From DASZIT01 sp963819695 (GTDB lineage: Bacteria; Actinomycetota; Acidimicrobiia; Acidimicrobiales; RAAP-2): a DNA stretch of 64,000 bases. The notes below the pieces were generated by a model. That model made no database searches and had not been told where the DNA came from. It saw only the letters and a program-made list of their open reading frames with translations. The position numbers were made by a program, and so were the translations under genes. The stretch spans positions 682,001 to 746,000 of the forward strand of contig CAWFXD010000001.1 of the NCBI GenBank assembly GCA_963819695.1, read 5' to 3'. Shown here piece after piece: positions 17,698 to 25,102 of this stretch (position 1 is its first letter; each line of letters opens with the position of its first letter).

Positions 17698-18756
17698 TCA
17701 GGCGAGGTCGAGCGATCCCAAATCCCTGACAGCCGCGCACGAACGGCGCGCCATGGCAATGAACATGGTGTCTGATTGCTCGGTGCGCTTGGGGCCGGCG
17801 TGGATGCAGCCGATGACGGTCATCATCGGCCCCTGCAGCTGTCCGATGCGATAGTCGTTCCAACATTCATCGAAGGTGTACGTGTGTACGCCACTCTCGA
17901 GAAGAGCCGAGTGGTAGCTCCGAACCAATGGCTCCTCATGGACGGCCCTGTCTTCACTCTCCAAACTCGTGCCGAGGAAGTAGGCAACGTCGCGGAGAGG
18001 CGGACCGACACCCGCGCTCTGCCAGTCGACCGTTGTTACCTCACCAGTCACCGGATCGAAGAGAAGATTGTCGAGGCGGTAGTCCCCGTGGATTAGAGAA
18101 AACGGCGAGGATTCGGTGGCCTGCCACCGCTCGATCACGGTGCAAACCCGACGCAAGGTCTCGCCGTCTTCCGGAGCCAAATCGGCGGCATATCGCTCGA
18201 TGAATTTGTCGCAGGCCTGCGTCATGACCTGCGCCATCATCGTCGCCGTGCCCGCGTCTGGTCGCATGAGGAAGTCCATGTCGCGCAACTTTGGATCGTC
18301 CCACCATGATGCGTGCAATCCGACCAGATTTCGCAGCGAAGCTGCGGCTTGCTCGACGGTGCACCCTTCAGCCTGGGTGCCCGGCGTAGAAGGGAACATG
18401 TCTTCGAGCAACAGAGTGAAGCGCGTATGGTCGTCCGTGATGGCGCCATACCAGGACCGTGGCGTTCGGACCTTGAGCCGTGGCGCCAGCGTCGAGTAGA
18501 AGCCCACCTCGGCGGCGTACCCTGGGGCGACCAGAGCCCGCAACTCCTCGTCCTCGCCAGCCAACTTCGCGATCAGGGTTCGGGGTCCGTCCAGGCCGTC
18601 ATAGGACAGGTCCAGCCGGTACGTGGTGCCCATCTGTCCAGACCCAAACCGTTCAAATCGAACATCGGACACGGTAAAGAGATGGCCCGAAGCGTGGAGG
18701 GCTTCGGAGAGCCATTGCGCCGAGAGGTCGTCGGGTTGGTCAACCACCGATTCCAT
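17698..18756 (-). CDS. APH-family phosphotransferase
   Basis: Aminoglycoside-phosphotransferase/ecdysteroid-kinase-like protein of 352 residues. The kinase catalytic loop reads SLIHGDYRLDNLLFD and the metal-binding loop TVDWQSAGVGPPLRDVAYFL. Members next to acyl-CoA genes are often small-molecule kinases, so antibiotic resistance should not be assumed. The ATG at 18756 overlaps the TGA of the LLM gene upstream. Base composition is visibly less GC-rich than in the flanks, and its stop sits at the junction with a gene remnant, which suggests horizontal arrival. Confidence 0.85.
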   Translation of the reverse strand: MESVVDQPDDLSAQWLSEALHASGHLFTVSDVRFERFGSGQMGTTYRLDLSYDGLDGPRTLIAKLAGEDEELRALVAPGYAAEVGFYSTLAPRLKVRTPRSWYGAITDDHTRFTLLLEDMFPSTPGTQAEGCTVEQAAASLRNLVGLHASWWDDPKLRDMDFLMRPDAGTATMMAQVMTQACDKFIERYAADLAPEDGETLRRVCTVIERWQATESSPFSLIHGDYRLDNLLFDPVTGEVTTVDWQSAGVGPPLRDVAYFLGTSLESEDRAVHEEPLVRSYHSALLESGVHTYTFDECWNDYRIGQLQGPMMTVIGCIHAGPKRTEQSDTMFIAMARRSCAAVRDLGSLDLA

Positions 18757-19835
18757 CAGTTCCAACCCTTGGGCTGAGCACGGTTGTGGCCTGAGACTTC
18801 GCCGGATGCCCGGTATGCCGCGACGATCGGTGCCAGTTCCTCCGGCGTCGCTCCGTGCATGATGACTCCGTCGCAGCCGAGATCGAACTGGTTGCGGATG
18901 GCGGACACGCACCGCTCCGGGCTGCCGGAGGCGGCGGGAGCGAGCCAGTCATCGGGGATCAAGGTGGCGACGTGTTCGAGTTGTTTCTGCGTTCCGACTA
19001 CATCAAGACCGCGGCTGCTCTGTACGACCGGATCGGCAAGGAACCGGATGAGCACATCTGGATCCCAACCATTGGTCCGAACGAGGAGGTCGCCGTAGGC
19101 CTGGAGGTACGTAGCGAGGCGTCCGACGGTCTTCATGAGCCGCCGGTCTTCGGGGATATGGCCGCCGATCGTGGCAAAGCAAGACCAGACTTTGACCGAG
19201 GCAGGATCGCGGCCTGCCATCGCAGCCGCGTCCTTGACGGTCTGCACACACCGAACTGTGGTTTCGTCGGTGAAGTACGTGTGGAGGACGACCTGGTCAA
19301 AGCAACGTCCGCCGAGCTTCAGGGTCTCGGGTCCGAAGGCGACGATGCCCATGGGGAGGTACTCGTCGAGGCGGTCGTCGAGGAAGAGGACGGGCCACGA
19401 CCCAGCGGGGCCGTCATGGCCGATGATTGCCTCGCCGTGGAAAAGCCGACGCATGAGACCGGCAAAATCCTCCAGCTGTGCGGTGGAGATTCGAGGGATG
19501 CCGTAAGCATCTTGGGCGAGTGGGACGCCGCGGCCCAACCCGAGAACGAAACGGCCGCCAGTGAGGCTCTGCATAGTCCGCGCGAAACCGGCGGTCACCA
19601 TTGGATGGCGGGTGTTGTGGTTGGTCGCGGCCGTCTGGATCGTGATCCGCTCGCTGACTGCTCCGGCGGCGCCACAGAGGGTGACCGCTTCTTTGCGGTC
19701 GTAGCGCTCGGAGATGAAGGCGGTGCCGAGCCCCATCGCTTCACCCTCGCCGATCTCCTGGACAATCGAGCGGGACGATGCCGGTTGGCCGGCAAGTGCA
19801 TAGAAGCCGAGCTCCTCAAGGACAGGCCTGCTCAC
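18756..19835 (-). CDS. LLM class oxidoreductase (probably F420-dependent)
   Basis: Luciferase-like monooxygenase-fold protein of 359 residues. Landmarks are MGLGTAFISERYDRKEAVTL, ARTMQSLTGGRFVLGLGRG and SGSPERCVSAIRNQFDLGCD cut from the usual barrel. It probably transfers hydride with F420 or FMN. It forms a two-gene operon with the phosphotransferase by ATGA overlap and is transcribed divergently from a TetR gene, with a long dyad between them. Codon use is less GC-biased than in neighbouring operons. Confidence 0.85.
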   Translation of the reverse strand: MSRPVLEELGFYALAGQPASSRSIVQEIGEGEAMGLGTAFISERYDRKEAVTLCGAAGAVSERITIQTAATNHNTRHPMVTAGFARTMQSLTGGRFVLGLGRGVPLAQDAYGIPRISTAQLEDFAGLMRRLFHGEAIIGHDGPAGSWPVLFLDDRLDEYLPMGIVAFGPETLKLGGRCFDQVVLHTYFTDETTVRCVQTVKDAAAMAGRDPASVKVWSCFATIGGHIPEDRRLMKTVGRLATYLQAYGDLLVRTNGWDPDVLIRFLADPVVQSSRGLDVVGTQKQLEHVATLIPDDWLAPAASGSPERCVSAIRNQFDLGCDGVIMHGATPEELAPIVAAYRASGEVSGHNRAQPKGWN

Positions 19836-19968
19836 GGTGCCGATCCTCGATGCGTCGGACCACGGGAATGAGACGTTGTGATCCGAGGAGGTGGGTGGTT
19901 TTTCATGCCAATCGGATCCTCGGTCTCCTCATCTCACCCGGGGGCTGCTCCTGGGCCGGTCCGTGGAT

Positions 19969-20006
19969 ATATTACAACTCTACAGAGTACTGTCAATCTG
20001 TAATAT
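19969..20006. promoter_or_regulatory. Nested dyad, TetR operator candidate
   Basis: Outer arms ATATTACA (19969-19976) and TGTAATAT (19999-20006) and inner arms ACAG (19982-19985) and CTGT (19990-19993) share the same centre at 19987.5. The dyad lies between the divergent LLM operon and the TetR gene and runs into the TetR -10 box, the usual position for autoregulation. Confidence 0.7.
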
Positions 20007-20016
20007 AATATCCTCA
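20004..20016 (+). promoter_or_regulatory. Leaderless promoter of TetR gene
   Basis: TATAAT at 20004-20009, six-base spacer, then the ATG at 20016. The predicted transcription start coincides with the start codon. The -10 overlaps the right arm of the dyad. Confidence 0.65.
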
Positions 20017-20624
20017 TGAGGCGCCGCGGTTGGGCTGGTTACCCCCCCAGGGACAATCAAGAGGCGAGAGACCGCATCGTCGAAGCGGCTGCCCGCTGCG
20101 TTGATGGCCTGGGTCCGAGCGCGTTCTCGTTGTCGGAGGTCGCCAATGAGCTCGGGATCAGCCGCCCGACGGTGTATCGGTACTTTCCGAGCACCGACGA
20201 GCTGCACTCCGCCGTGGGTCAGTTCGTGATGCAGGAGTTTTCGGACGAATTGCGGGCCCATCTCCACGAGATCACCGACCCCGCCGAATGGATCGTCGAA
20301 GGCATTGCCATTCCCATCGAGTGGCTACCTTCCCGACGCCACCTCACGCTCTTGCTCGCGGCCGGGCGTTCCGAACAGTTCGTTCGCGGGTTCACCTCGC
20401 CGGTGGCCGTCGACATAACGCGCCAGGCGTTTCGCCTATCGTCAATCGACTGGGACACTCACGGCTTTTCTCAACGAGACATCGACGAGCTCAGCCACCT
20501 CATGCTGCGGCTGATCGCCTCCATGCTCATCGACCCACCTGAGCCCCCCTATACCAAGGCGGAGCTTCGCCGGTACCTTCGACGCTGGATCGCTCCGGCC
20601 GTTGAGAAGGTCGCGCTCGACTAG
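20016..20624 (+). CDS. TetR-family transcriptional regulator
   Basis: 202-residue repressor with an N-terminal helix-turn-helix (FSLSEVANELGISRPTVYRYF, residues about 41-61) and a variable ligand-binding C-terminal domain. The start ATG is immediately downstream of a consensus -10, so translation is leaderless. Divergent from the LLM/phosphotransferase operon with a long palindrome between, so it most likely represses that operon and itself. It ends 12 bases from the convergent amidohydrolase stop. Ligand unknown. Confidence 0.9.
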   Translation: MRRRGWAGYPPRDNQEARDRIVEAAARCVDGLGPSAFSLSEVANELGISRPTVYRYFPSTDELHSAVGQFVMQEFSDELRAHLHEITDPAEWIVEGIAIPIEWLPSRRHLTLLLAAGRSEQFVRGFTSPVAVDITRQAFRLSSIDWDTHGFSQRDIDELSHLMLRLIASMLIDPPEPPYTKAELRRYLRRWIAPAVEKVALD

Positions 20625-20636
20625 GCGCGCCAGTGG

Positions 20637-21695
20637 CTAGACGCCGTAGAGGCGAGCGGCGTTGCCGGCGACGATCAGATCCCGTTCATCTTCGGGAATC
20701 CCGGCGAAGTTCTTCTCGACCACGCTCTGCGAGTTCGGCCACGAGGTGGCCGGATGGGGAAAGTCGGTCGACCACATGATGCGGTCGACTCCGAGCTCGT
20801 GGCGATGGGCCAGGCCACGGGGATCATCGACGAAGGTCAGATACATCTGCCGGTGGAAGTAACTGCTCGGCTTGTCGTCCAGCTCCGGGAAGTCGTAGGG
20901 GCCCTCGTACATGGAGTCGATCATGTCCAGGTAGGAAGGCACCCATCCGAGGCTGGGCTCCACCAGGACGACCTTGAGCTCGGGGAACCGGGCCAGGACG
21001 CCGGGAAGGATCCAGAACCCGATGGTCTCGGCCAGGCGCAGGGCCGGCTGGGAGGTGAAGATGCCCTTGTTGGGGGTCGGGTCGCGGCGGAACAGGTCCC
21101 ACAGCGACTGGACGAGTCCGAGGTGCTGGCTGATCGACATCCCGGACTCCGAGATGGTTGCCCACACCGGGTCATAGCGGGAGTCGTGGTACTCGGGGAG
21201 ACCCACCTCCGATGGGAAGGTGGGGATGTGGACGGCCCGGGCGCCGCCGGCGGCGAGTGCGTTCACCTGCTTGACGGCAAAGTCGATGTCGATGAGCGGT
21301 ACCTGGTAGGCGGGGACGAACCGACTGGGGTCGACCGAGGCGAAATCGAGCATCACCCGATTGAAGGCCTCCGAGGCCTCCATCCACCCTTCGCGCATGT
21401 ACGGGTAGTGACGGAAGGCGCTGACCTCGCTGTAGAGGATCTCGGCGTCCACCCCGTCACGGTCCATCGCCTTGAGGCGGGCAGTGGGGTCGTAATAGCC
21501 GGGATCGCTGAACGCCTCGTGGCTGAACCCCATGGCCAGCACCGAGGGATCGACGCCTCCCATCTCCTCCAGGTGCTTGAGCCGCTCCTGCTCTACCGCG
21601 TCATCCCAAGCCGAGTGGTACTTGGCCGGCATATTGGCCTTGATCTGGTCCGGAACGATCTTCACGTGCGAATCCACCGAGATCAGTCGGGTCAT
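20637..21695 (-). CDS. Amidohydrolase_2 family protein
   Basis: 352-residue TIM-barrel metal-dependent enzyme, shorter and more distant than the paralogues at 5036, 12098 and 30637. N-terminal motif LISVDSHVKIVPD, middle SQHLGLVQ (metal histidine), and STDFPHPATSWPNS with the metal aspartate. The ATG at 21695 has GAGGGAGG upstream. Divergent from the TetR gene at 21823, with CCATAG-type palindromes between, so it is the likely direct target of that regulator. Confidence 0.85.
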   Translation of the reverse strand: MTRLISVDSHVKIVPDQIKANMPAKYHSAWDDAVEQERLKHLEEMGGVDPSVLAMGFSHEAFSDPGYYDPTARLKAMDRDGVDAEILYSEVSAFRHYPYMREGWMEASEAFNRVMLDFASVDPSRFVPAYQVPLIDIDFAVKQVNALAAGGARAVHIPTFPSEVGLPEYHDSRYDPVWATISESGMSISQHLGLVQSLWDLFRRDPTPNKGIFTSQPALRLAETIGFWILPGVLARFPELKVVLVEPSLGWVPSYLDMIDSMYEGPYDFPELDDKPSSYFHRQMYLTFVDDPRGLAHRHELGVDRIMWSTDFPHPATSWPNSQSVVEKNFAGIPEDERDLIVAGNAARLYGV

Positions 21696-21752
21696 GGGTC
21701 CCTCCCTCGCGCCTTGCTCGGGGACCCAGAGAGGTCGCCCGAACCCCGGCAG

Positions 21753-21784
21753 CCATAGTAACTACAATGGTCACGGTACCATAG
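21753..21784. promoter_or_regulatory. CCATAG/CAATGG operator array in divergent promoter
   Basis: CCATAGTAACTACAATGG at 21753-21770 is an imperfect 18-base palindrome; a third half site CCATAG follows at 21779-21784. The 18-mer matches 15 of 18 bases of the palindrome at 13375-13392. It lies between a TetR gene and a divergent amidohydrolase, the classic position for an autoregulated repressor. Confidence 0.65.
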
Positions 21785-21822
21785 GAGGCCACCAGCGACA
21801 AGAGGGGCCATAAGGTACGAGC

Positions 21823-22509
21823 GTGAGTCCACCCAAGACGCCAACCGCGACGAAAAGACCGCCCTCCCAACGCGGACAATCGGCCAACCGCGACGTTGCC
21901 ACCCGGCAACGGGTCATCGATGCGACGGTTGCCTGCGTCCTCGAGCTGGGGTTCTACCGATCGAGTACCAACGAGATCGCCCGCCGCGCCGGGGTGACCT
22001 GGGGAGTCATTCAGCACTATTTCGGCACCCGGGAGAAGCTGATGGTTGCCGTCCTGCAGAACGGCAACCGCCACTTCGTGGAGATGGTGGAGGGAGTAGC
22101 TATCGAGGGCGACACCGTCAGGGAGCGGATGGGACAACTCGTCGATCTCTTCGCGGCTTGCTATGCCCGGCCGGAGTACCTGGTCGACCTGCAGGTGCTC
22201 CTGAGCATGGATCGCGACCCCCGCACCGGGACCGAGGTTCGTGACACCATGCGCGAGGTGGCCGCCAAGTCCGCGACTCACATCCGGCGGTTGGTCAATG
22301 ACACGCTCGGGCCGGCCGCCTCCACCCCGGATCTCTTCGAGACGGTCTTCCTCACCCTCCGCGGGTTCGGATTGAGCCAGCAGCTTCTCGACACCATGTC
22401 CTATGACGCCGCTGCCCCCAAACGCGATCGCGTCGCCCGGCAACGACGCCTGTTGGCCGACCTGCTCACCCCTTTGGTCGAGCAGCTGGGTGAGGTGGCA
22501 ACCCGATGA
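21823..22509 (+). CDS. TetR-family transcriptional regulator
   Basis: 228-residue regulator, GTG start. A basic N-terminal extension of about 25 residues precedes the helix-turn-helix (SSTNEIARRAGVTWGVIQHYF). The ligand domain includes RPEYLVDLQVLLSMDRD. It is coupled by ATGA overlap to the crotonase at 22506, so regulator and enzyme are co-expressed. Palindromes upstream (21753-21784), repeated before the CoA-transferase operon at 13375, make it the best candidate regulator of both loci. Ligand probably an acyl-CoA, by analogy. Confidence 0.88.
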   Translation: MSPPKTPTATKRPPSQRGQSANRDVATRQRVIDATVACVLELGFYRSSTNEIARRAGVTWGVIQHYFGTREKLMVAVLQNGNRHFVEMVEGVAIEGDTVRERMGQLVDLFAACYARPEYLVDLQVLLSMDRDPRTGTEVRDTMREVAAKSATHIRRLVNDTLGPAASTPDLFETVFLTLRGFGLSQQLLDTMSYDAAAPKRDRVARQRRLLADLLTPLVEQLGEVATR

Positions 22510-23270
22510 GCGTGAGCTTCGAGGTCCGGGGCCGATGCGCGATCCTCACCATCAACCGGCCGGAAGCCCGTAACGCGGTCAACGCCGCCGTCGCCGCCGG
22601 CATCGAAGCCGGGATCGATCGGATCGAGGCGGACGACGAGCTGTGGGTAGGCATCCTGACCGGTGCCCCTCCGGCGTTCTGTGCCGGCGCCGATCTCAAG
22701 GAGGTTCAAGGGGGCACGACCGGGGGGCTGTTCACCGAACGGGGGGGATTTGGCGGCTTTGCCGCCCGCCAACGGACCAAGCCGTTCATCGCCGCCGTCG
22801 ACGGGCCGGCGCTGGCCGGGGGGACGGAGTTGGTGCTGGCCGCCGACCTGGTGGTGGCAACCGCCCGGTCGTCCTTCGGCATCCCCGAGGTCAAGCGGTC
22901 GCTGGTGGCCGGCGCCGGCGGCCTGTTCCGTCTGCCCCGAAAGATCCCCGTGAATGTGGCCATGGAGTGCGCGCTCACCGGCGATCCCATCCCGGCGGCC
23001 CGGGCCGCCCACTTCGGTCTGGTCAACCAATTGGTGGAGGACGATGGCGCGGTGGCCGCCGCCCTGGGGTTGGCCGAGCGGATCATCGCCAACGGCCCAC
23101 TGGCGGTCAGAGAGAGCCGCCGGGTGGTGCTGGCCTCCGCCCACCTGAGCGATGAGGAAGCCTTCGCCCTGTCCATGGAGGCAATGGGCCGGGTGGCCGG
23201 TTCGGCCGACCTCCGGGAGGGGGTGGCGGCGTTCATCGAGAAGCGACCTCCCCAGTGGACGGGGCGGTAG
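22506..23270 (+). CDS. Enoyl-CoA hydratase/isomerase family protein
   Basis: 254-residue crotonase. LTINRPEARNAVNAAV, the oxyanion segment DGPALAGGTELVLAADL, and FGIPEVKRSLVAGAGGLFRLP are present, so at least the PE-type glutamate and the glycine-rich loop are intact; hydratase or isomerase activity is plausible. Start ATG overlaps the TetR stop. Ninety-two bases separate it from the next CoA-transferase, which has a possible TACCAT -10 at 23329. Confidence 0.9.
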   Translation: MSVSFEVRGRCAILTINRPEARNAVNAAVAAGIEAGIDRIEADDELWVGILTGAPPAFCAGADLKEVQGGTTGGLFTERGGFGGFAARQRTKPFIAAVDGPALAGGTELVLAADLVVATARSSFGIPEVKRSLVAGAGGLFRLPRKIPVNVAMECALTGDPIPAARAAHFGLVNQLVEDDGAVAAALGLAERIIANGPLAVRESRRVVLASAHLSDEEAFALSMEAMGRVAGSADLREGVAAFIEKRPPQWTGR

Positions 23271-23362
23271 GTCGGCCCCGCCGGTGCCATCAGATCTCGG
23301 GAGGATCGGGGACGGTCGGGCCCACGGCTACCATCCCCTGAACATGAGAACGGGGGAGTCAG

Positions 23363-24673
23363 ATGCGCCTGGGTGACACCGCCAACGAGGGCGCCCGGGG
23401 TTTCGGCCGCCCGCTCGACGGGGTGCGGGTGATCGCCCTCGAACAGATGCAGGCGCTGCCGTTCGCCACCCAGCTGATGGCTCGGCTGGGTGCCGAGGTC
23501 ATCAAGGTCGAAGAGGTCGGCCGGGGCGACTCGGGCCGGACGGCGACGCCGTCGATGACGAGGGAAAACGGCGAAAAGGTGGGCGCCACCTTTGTCCGCA
23601 ACAACCTGGGCAAGGAGAGCGTCGCCATCGACTTCCAGTCCGATCGCGGCCGCCAGCTGGTGCTCGATCTCAGCCGCCAGGCCGACATCGTCTGCGAGAA
23701 CCTGGGCCCGGGCAAGGCAAAACGCCTCGGCCTCGACTACGAGGCGATGAGTGCGGAACATCCCGAACTGATCTATCTGTCCATTTCCGGCTTCGGCAAC
23801 GATGGGCTTTCCCCCTACGAGAAATGGCCCGCCTACGCGTCGGTGGCCGAATCGATGTCCGGGATCTATGAGTACGCCCGGCGCCCCCATCAACCTCCGG
23901 TCATCAACCCGGTGGGCGGACTGGGAGACACCGGCACCGGTCTGTTCGGGATCATCGGTGTGCTGGCCGCCCTCCGCCACCGCGATGCCACCGGGCTCGG
24001 GCAGCACGTCGACGTGTCCATGTTCGACGCCATGGTCTCGATCTGCGACCTGGCCGTGAACTACTGGTCGATGGGTCAATACCGGGAGCCCGACGAGGAG
24101 TTCGACCTCCCGCTCATCCTCGATTCCTTCCCGAGTGCCCGCGGCTGGTTCATCGTCCAGGTGGTGCGAGAGCATCAATTCGAGCGGCTGGCCAATCTGG
24201 TCGGCCATCCAGAGTGGGTCGGCGACGACCGGTTCGCCACCCGCCAGGGATGGCGTGACCACTTCGAGTCGGCCATCCGGCCGGCGGTCGAAGCCTGGGC
24301 CGCCGACAAGACCAATTTGGAGGCGGCGCGGGCCTTCGCCGAGAGCGGCATCGCCGCCGCCCCTTGCAGCTCGGCCGCCGACGTGGCCGCCGATCCGCAC
24401 GTGGCCCTGCGCAACATGTTGGTCGAGGTGGAGCGGACCGACGGTGTCCAGCAACCGGTGCTGGTGGCGGGAAACCCGATCAAGATGTCAAAGGTCGCCG
24501 AGGGTCCGGAGCGATTCGTCCCGCTGATGGGCGAGCACACCGATTCGGTTCTCACCTCGGTGCTCGGTCTCGACGACCAGGCCATCGACGAGCTCGTGGC
24601 GGCCGGGGTGGTCAGCAAGGTCGCGGATCCGGCCCGACCGGCGGCCACCAGCACCCGAAGTCACCAGCGGTGA
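23363..24673 (+). CDS. CaiB/BaiF family III CoA-transferase
   Basis: Single-domain family III CoA-transferase of 436 residues. GVRVIALEQMQALPFATQLM starts the fold, and GGLGDTGTGLFGIIGVLAAL carries the catalytic-type aspartate. It moves CoA from one acid to another, or activates a substrate from a donor CoA ester. The ATG at 23363 follows a GGGGGAG ribosome site. Its stop overlaps the GTG of the SnoaL-like gene. Unlike the fused paralogue at 13435, it is a standard-length active-looking enzyme. Confidence 0.92.
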   Translation: MRLGDTANEGARGFGRPLDGVRVIALEQMQALPFATQLMARLGAEVIKVEEVGRGDSGRTATPSMTRENGEKVGATFVRNNLGKESVAIDFQSDRGRQLVLDLSRQADIVCENLGPGKAKRLGLDYEAMSAEHPELIYLSISGFGNDGLSPYEKWPAYASVAESMSGIYEYARRPHQPPVINPVGGLGDTGTGLFGIIGVLAALRHRDATGLGQHVDVSMFDAMVSICDLAVNYWSMGQYREPDEEFDLPLILDSFPSARGWFIVQVVREHQFERLANLVGHPEWVGDDRFATRQGWRDHFESAIRPAVEAWAADKTNLEAARAFAESGIAAAPCSSAADVAADPHVALRNMLVEVERTDGVQQPVLVAGNPIKMSKVAEGPERFVPLMGEHTDSVLTSVLGLDDQAIDELVAAGVVSKVADPARPAATSTRSHQR

Positions 24674-25086
24674 CCGAGGCAGGTTTCGATCGGGTCGCGG
24701 CCGAGCTGGAGATCCGGAACGTCATCGCCCGGATCGCCCTCCTGGCCGACCAGGGCGACCTCGACGAGTACATCGAACAGTTCACCGATGACGCGGTGTG
24801 GGCGTTTCCCACCGCAGCCCGGCACGGCCGTGCCGATATCCGGGCAGGGGCCGAAGCCCGGCGGTCGGACGGTACCACCGGTCCGGGCACCGCCACCCGT
24901 CACGCCATCACCACCGTGGTTGTCCGGGTCGACCACGCCGACCGGGCCACCGCTGATTCCTACTTCGTGTTCTTGCAGAACACCACGACATCACCCACCA
25001 TCTTCAACATGGGCGCCTATCACGACACCTTCGTCCACCAGGGCGGCGCCTGGCGGCTGGCCCGACGGGAGATCACCATCGGTTAG
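24670..25086 (+). CDS. SnoaL-like/NTF2-fold protein
   Basis: 138-residue cone-fold protein of the SnoaL type. It shows VIARIALLADQGDLDEYIEQ, then FTDDAVW, and a C-terminal GAWRLARREITIG, all typical. Such proteins act as hydratases, isomerases or ligand-binding subunits in ring and polyketide catabolism. GTG start overlaps the CoA-transferase stop, so the two are coupled. No catalytic assignment can be made. Confidence 0.8.
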   Translation: MTEAGFDRVAAELEIRNVIARIALLADQGDLDEYIEQFTDDAVWAFPTAARHGRADIRAGAEARRSDGTTGPGTATRHAITTVVVRVDHADRATADSYFVFLQNTTTSPTIFNMGAYHDTFVHQGGAWRLARREITIG

Positions 25087-25102
25087 GGGCGGGCCGACAG
25101 GT

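Noticed and set aside
17698..18756. Antibiotic-resistance kinase
   Set aside because: APH fold is clear, but many such proteins phosphorylate other small molecules. The LLM/acyl-CoA context gives no support for resistance.
19969..20006. Rho-independent terminator
   Set aside because: It lies between divergent gene starts and overlaps a -10 box; the arms are AT-rich. An operator explains it better.
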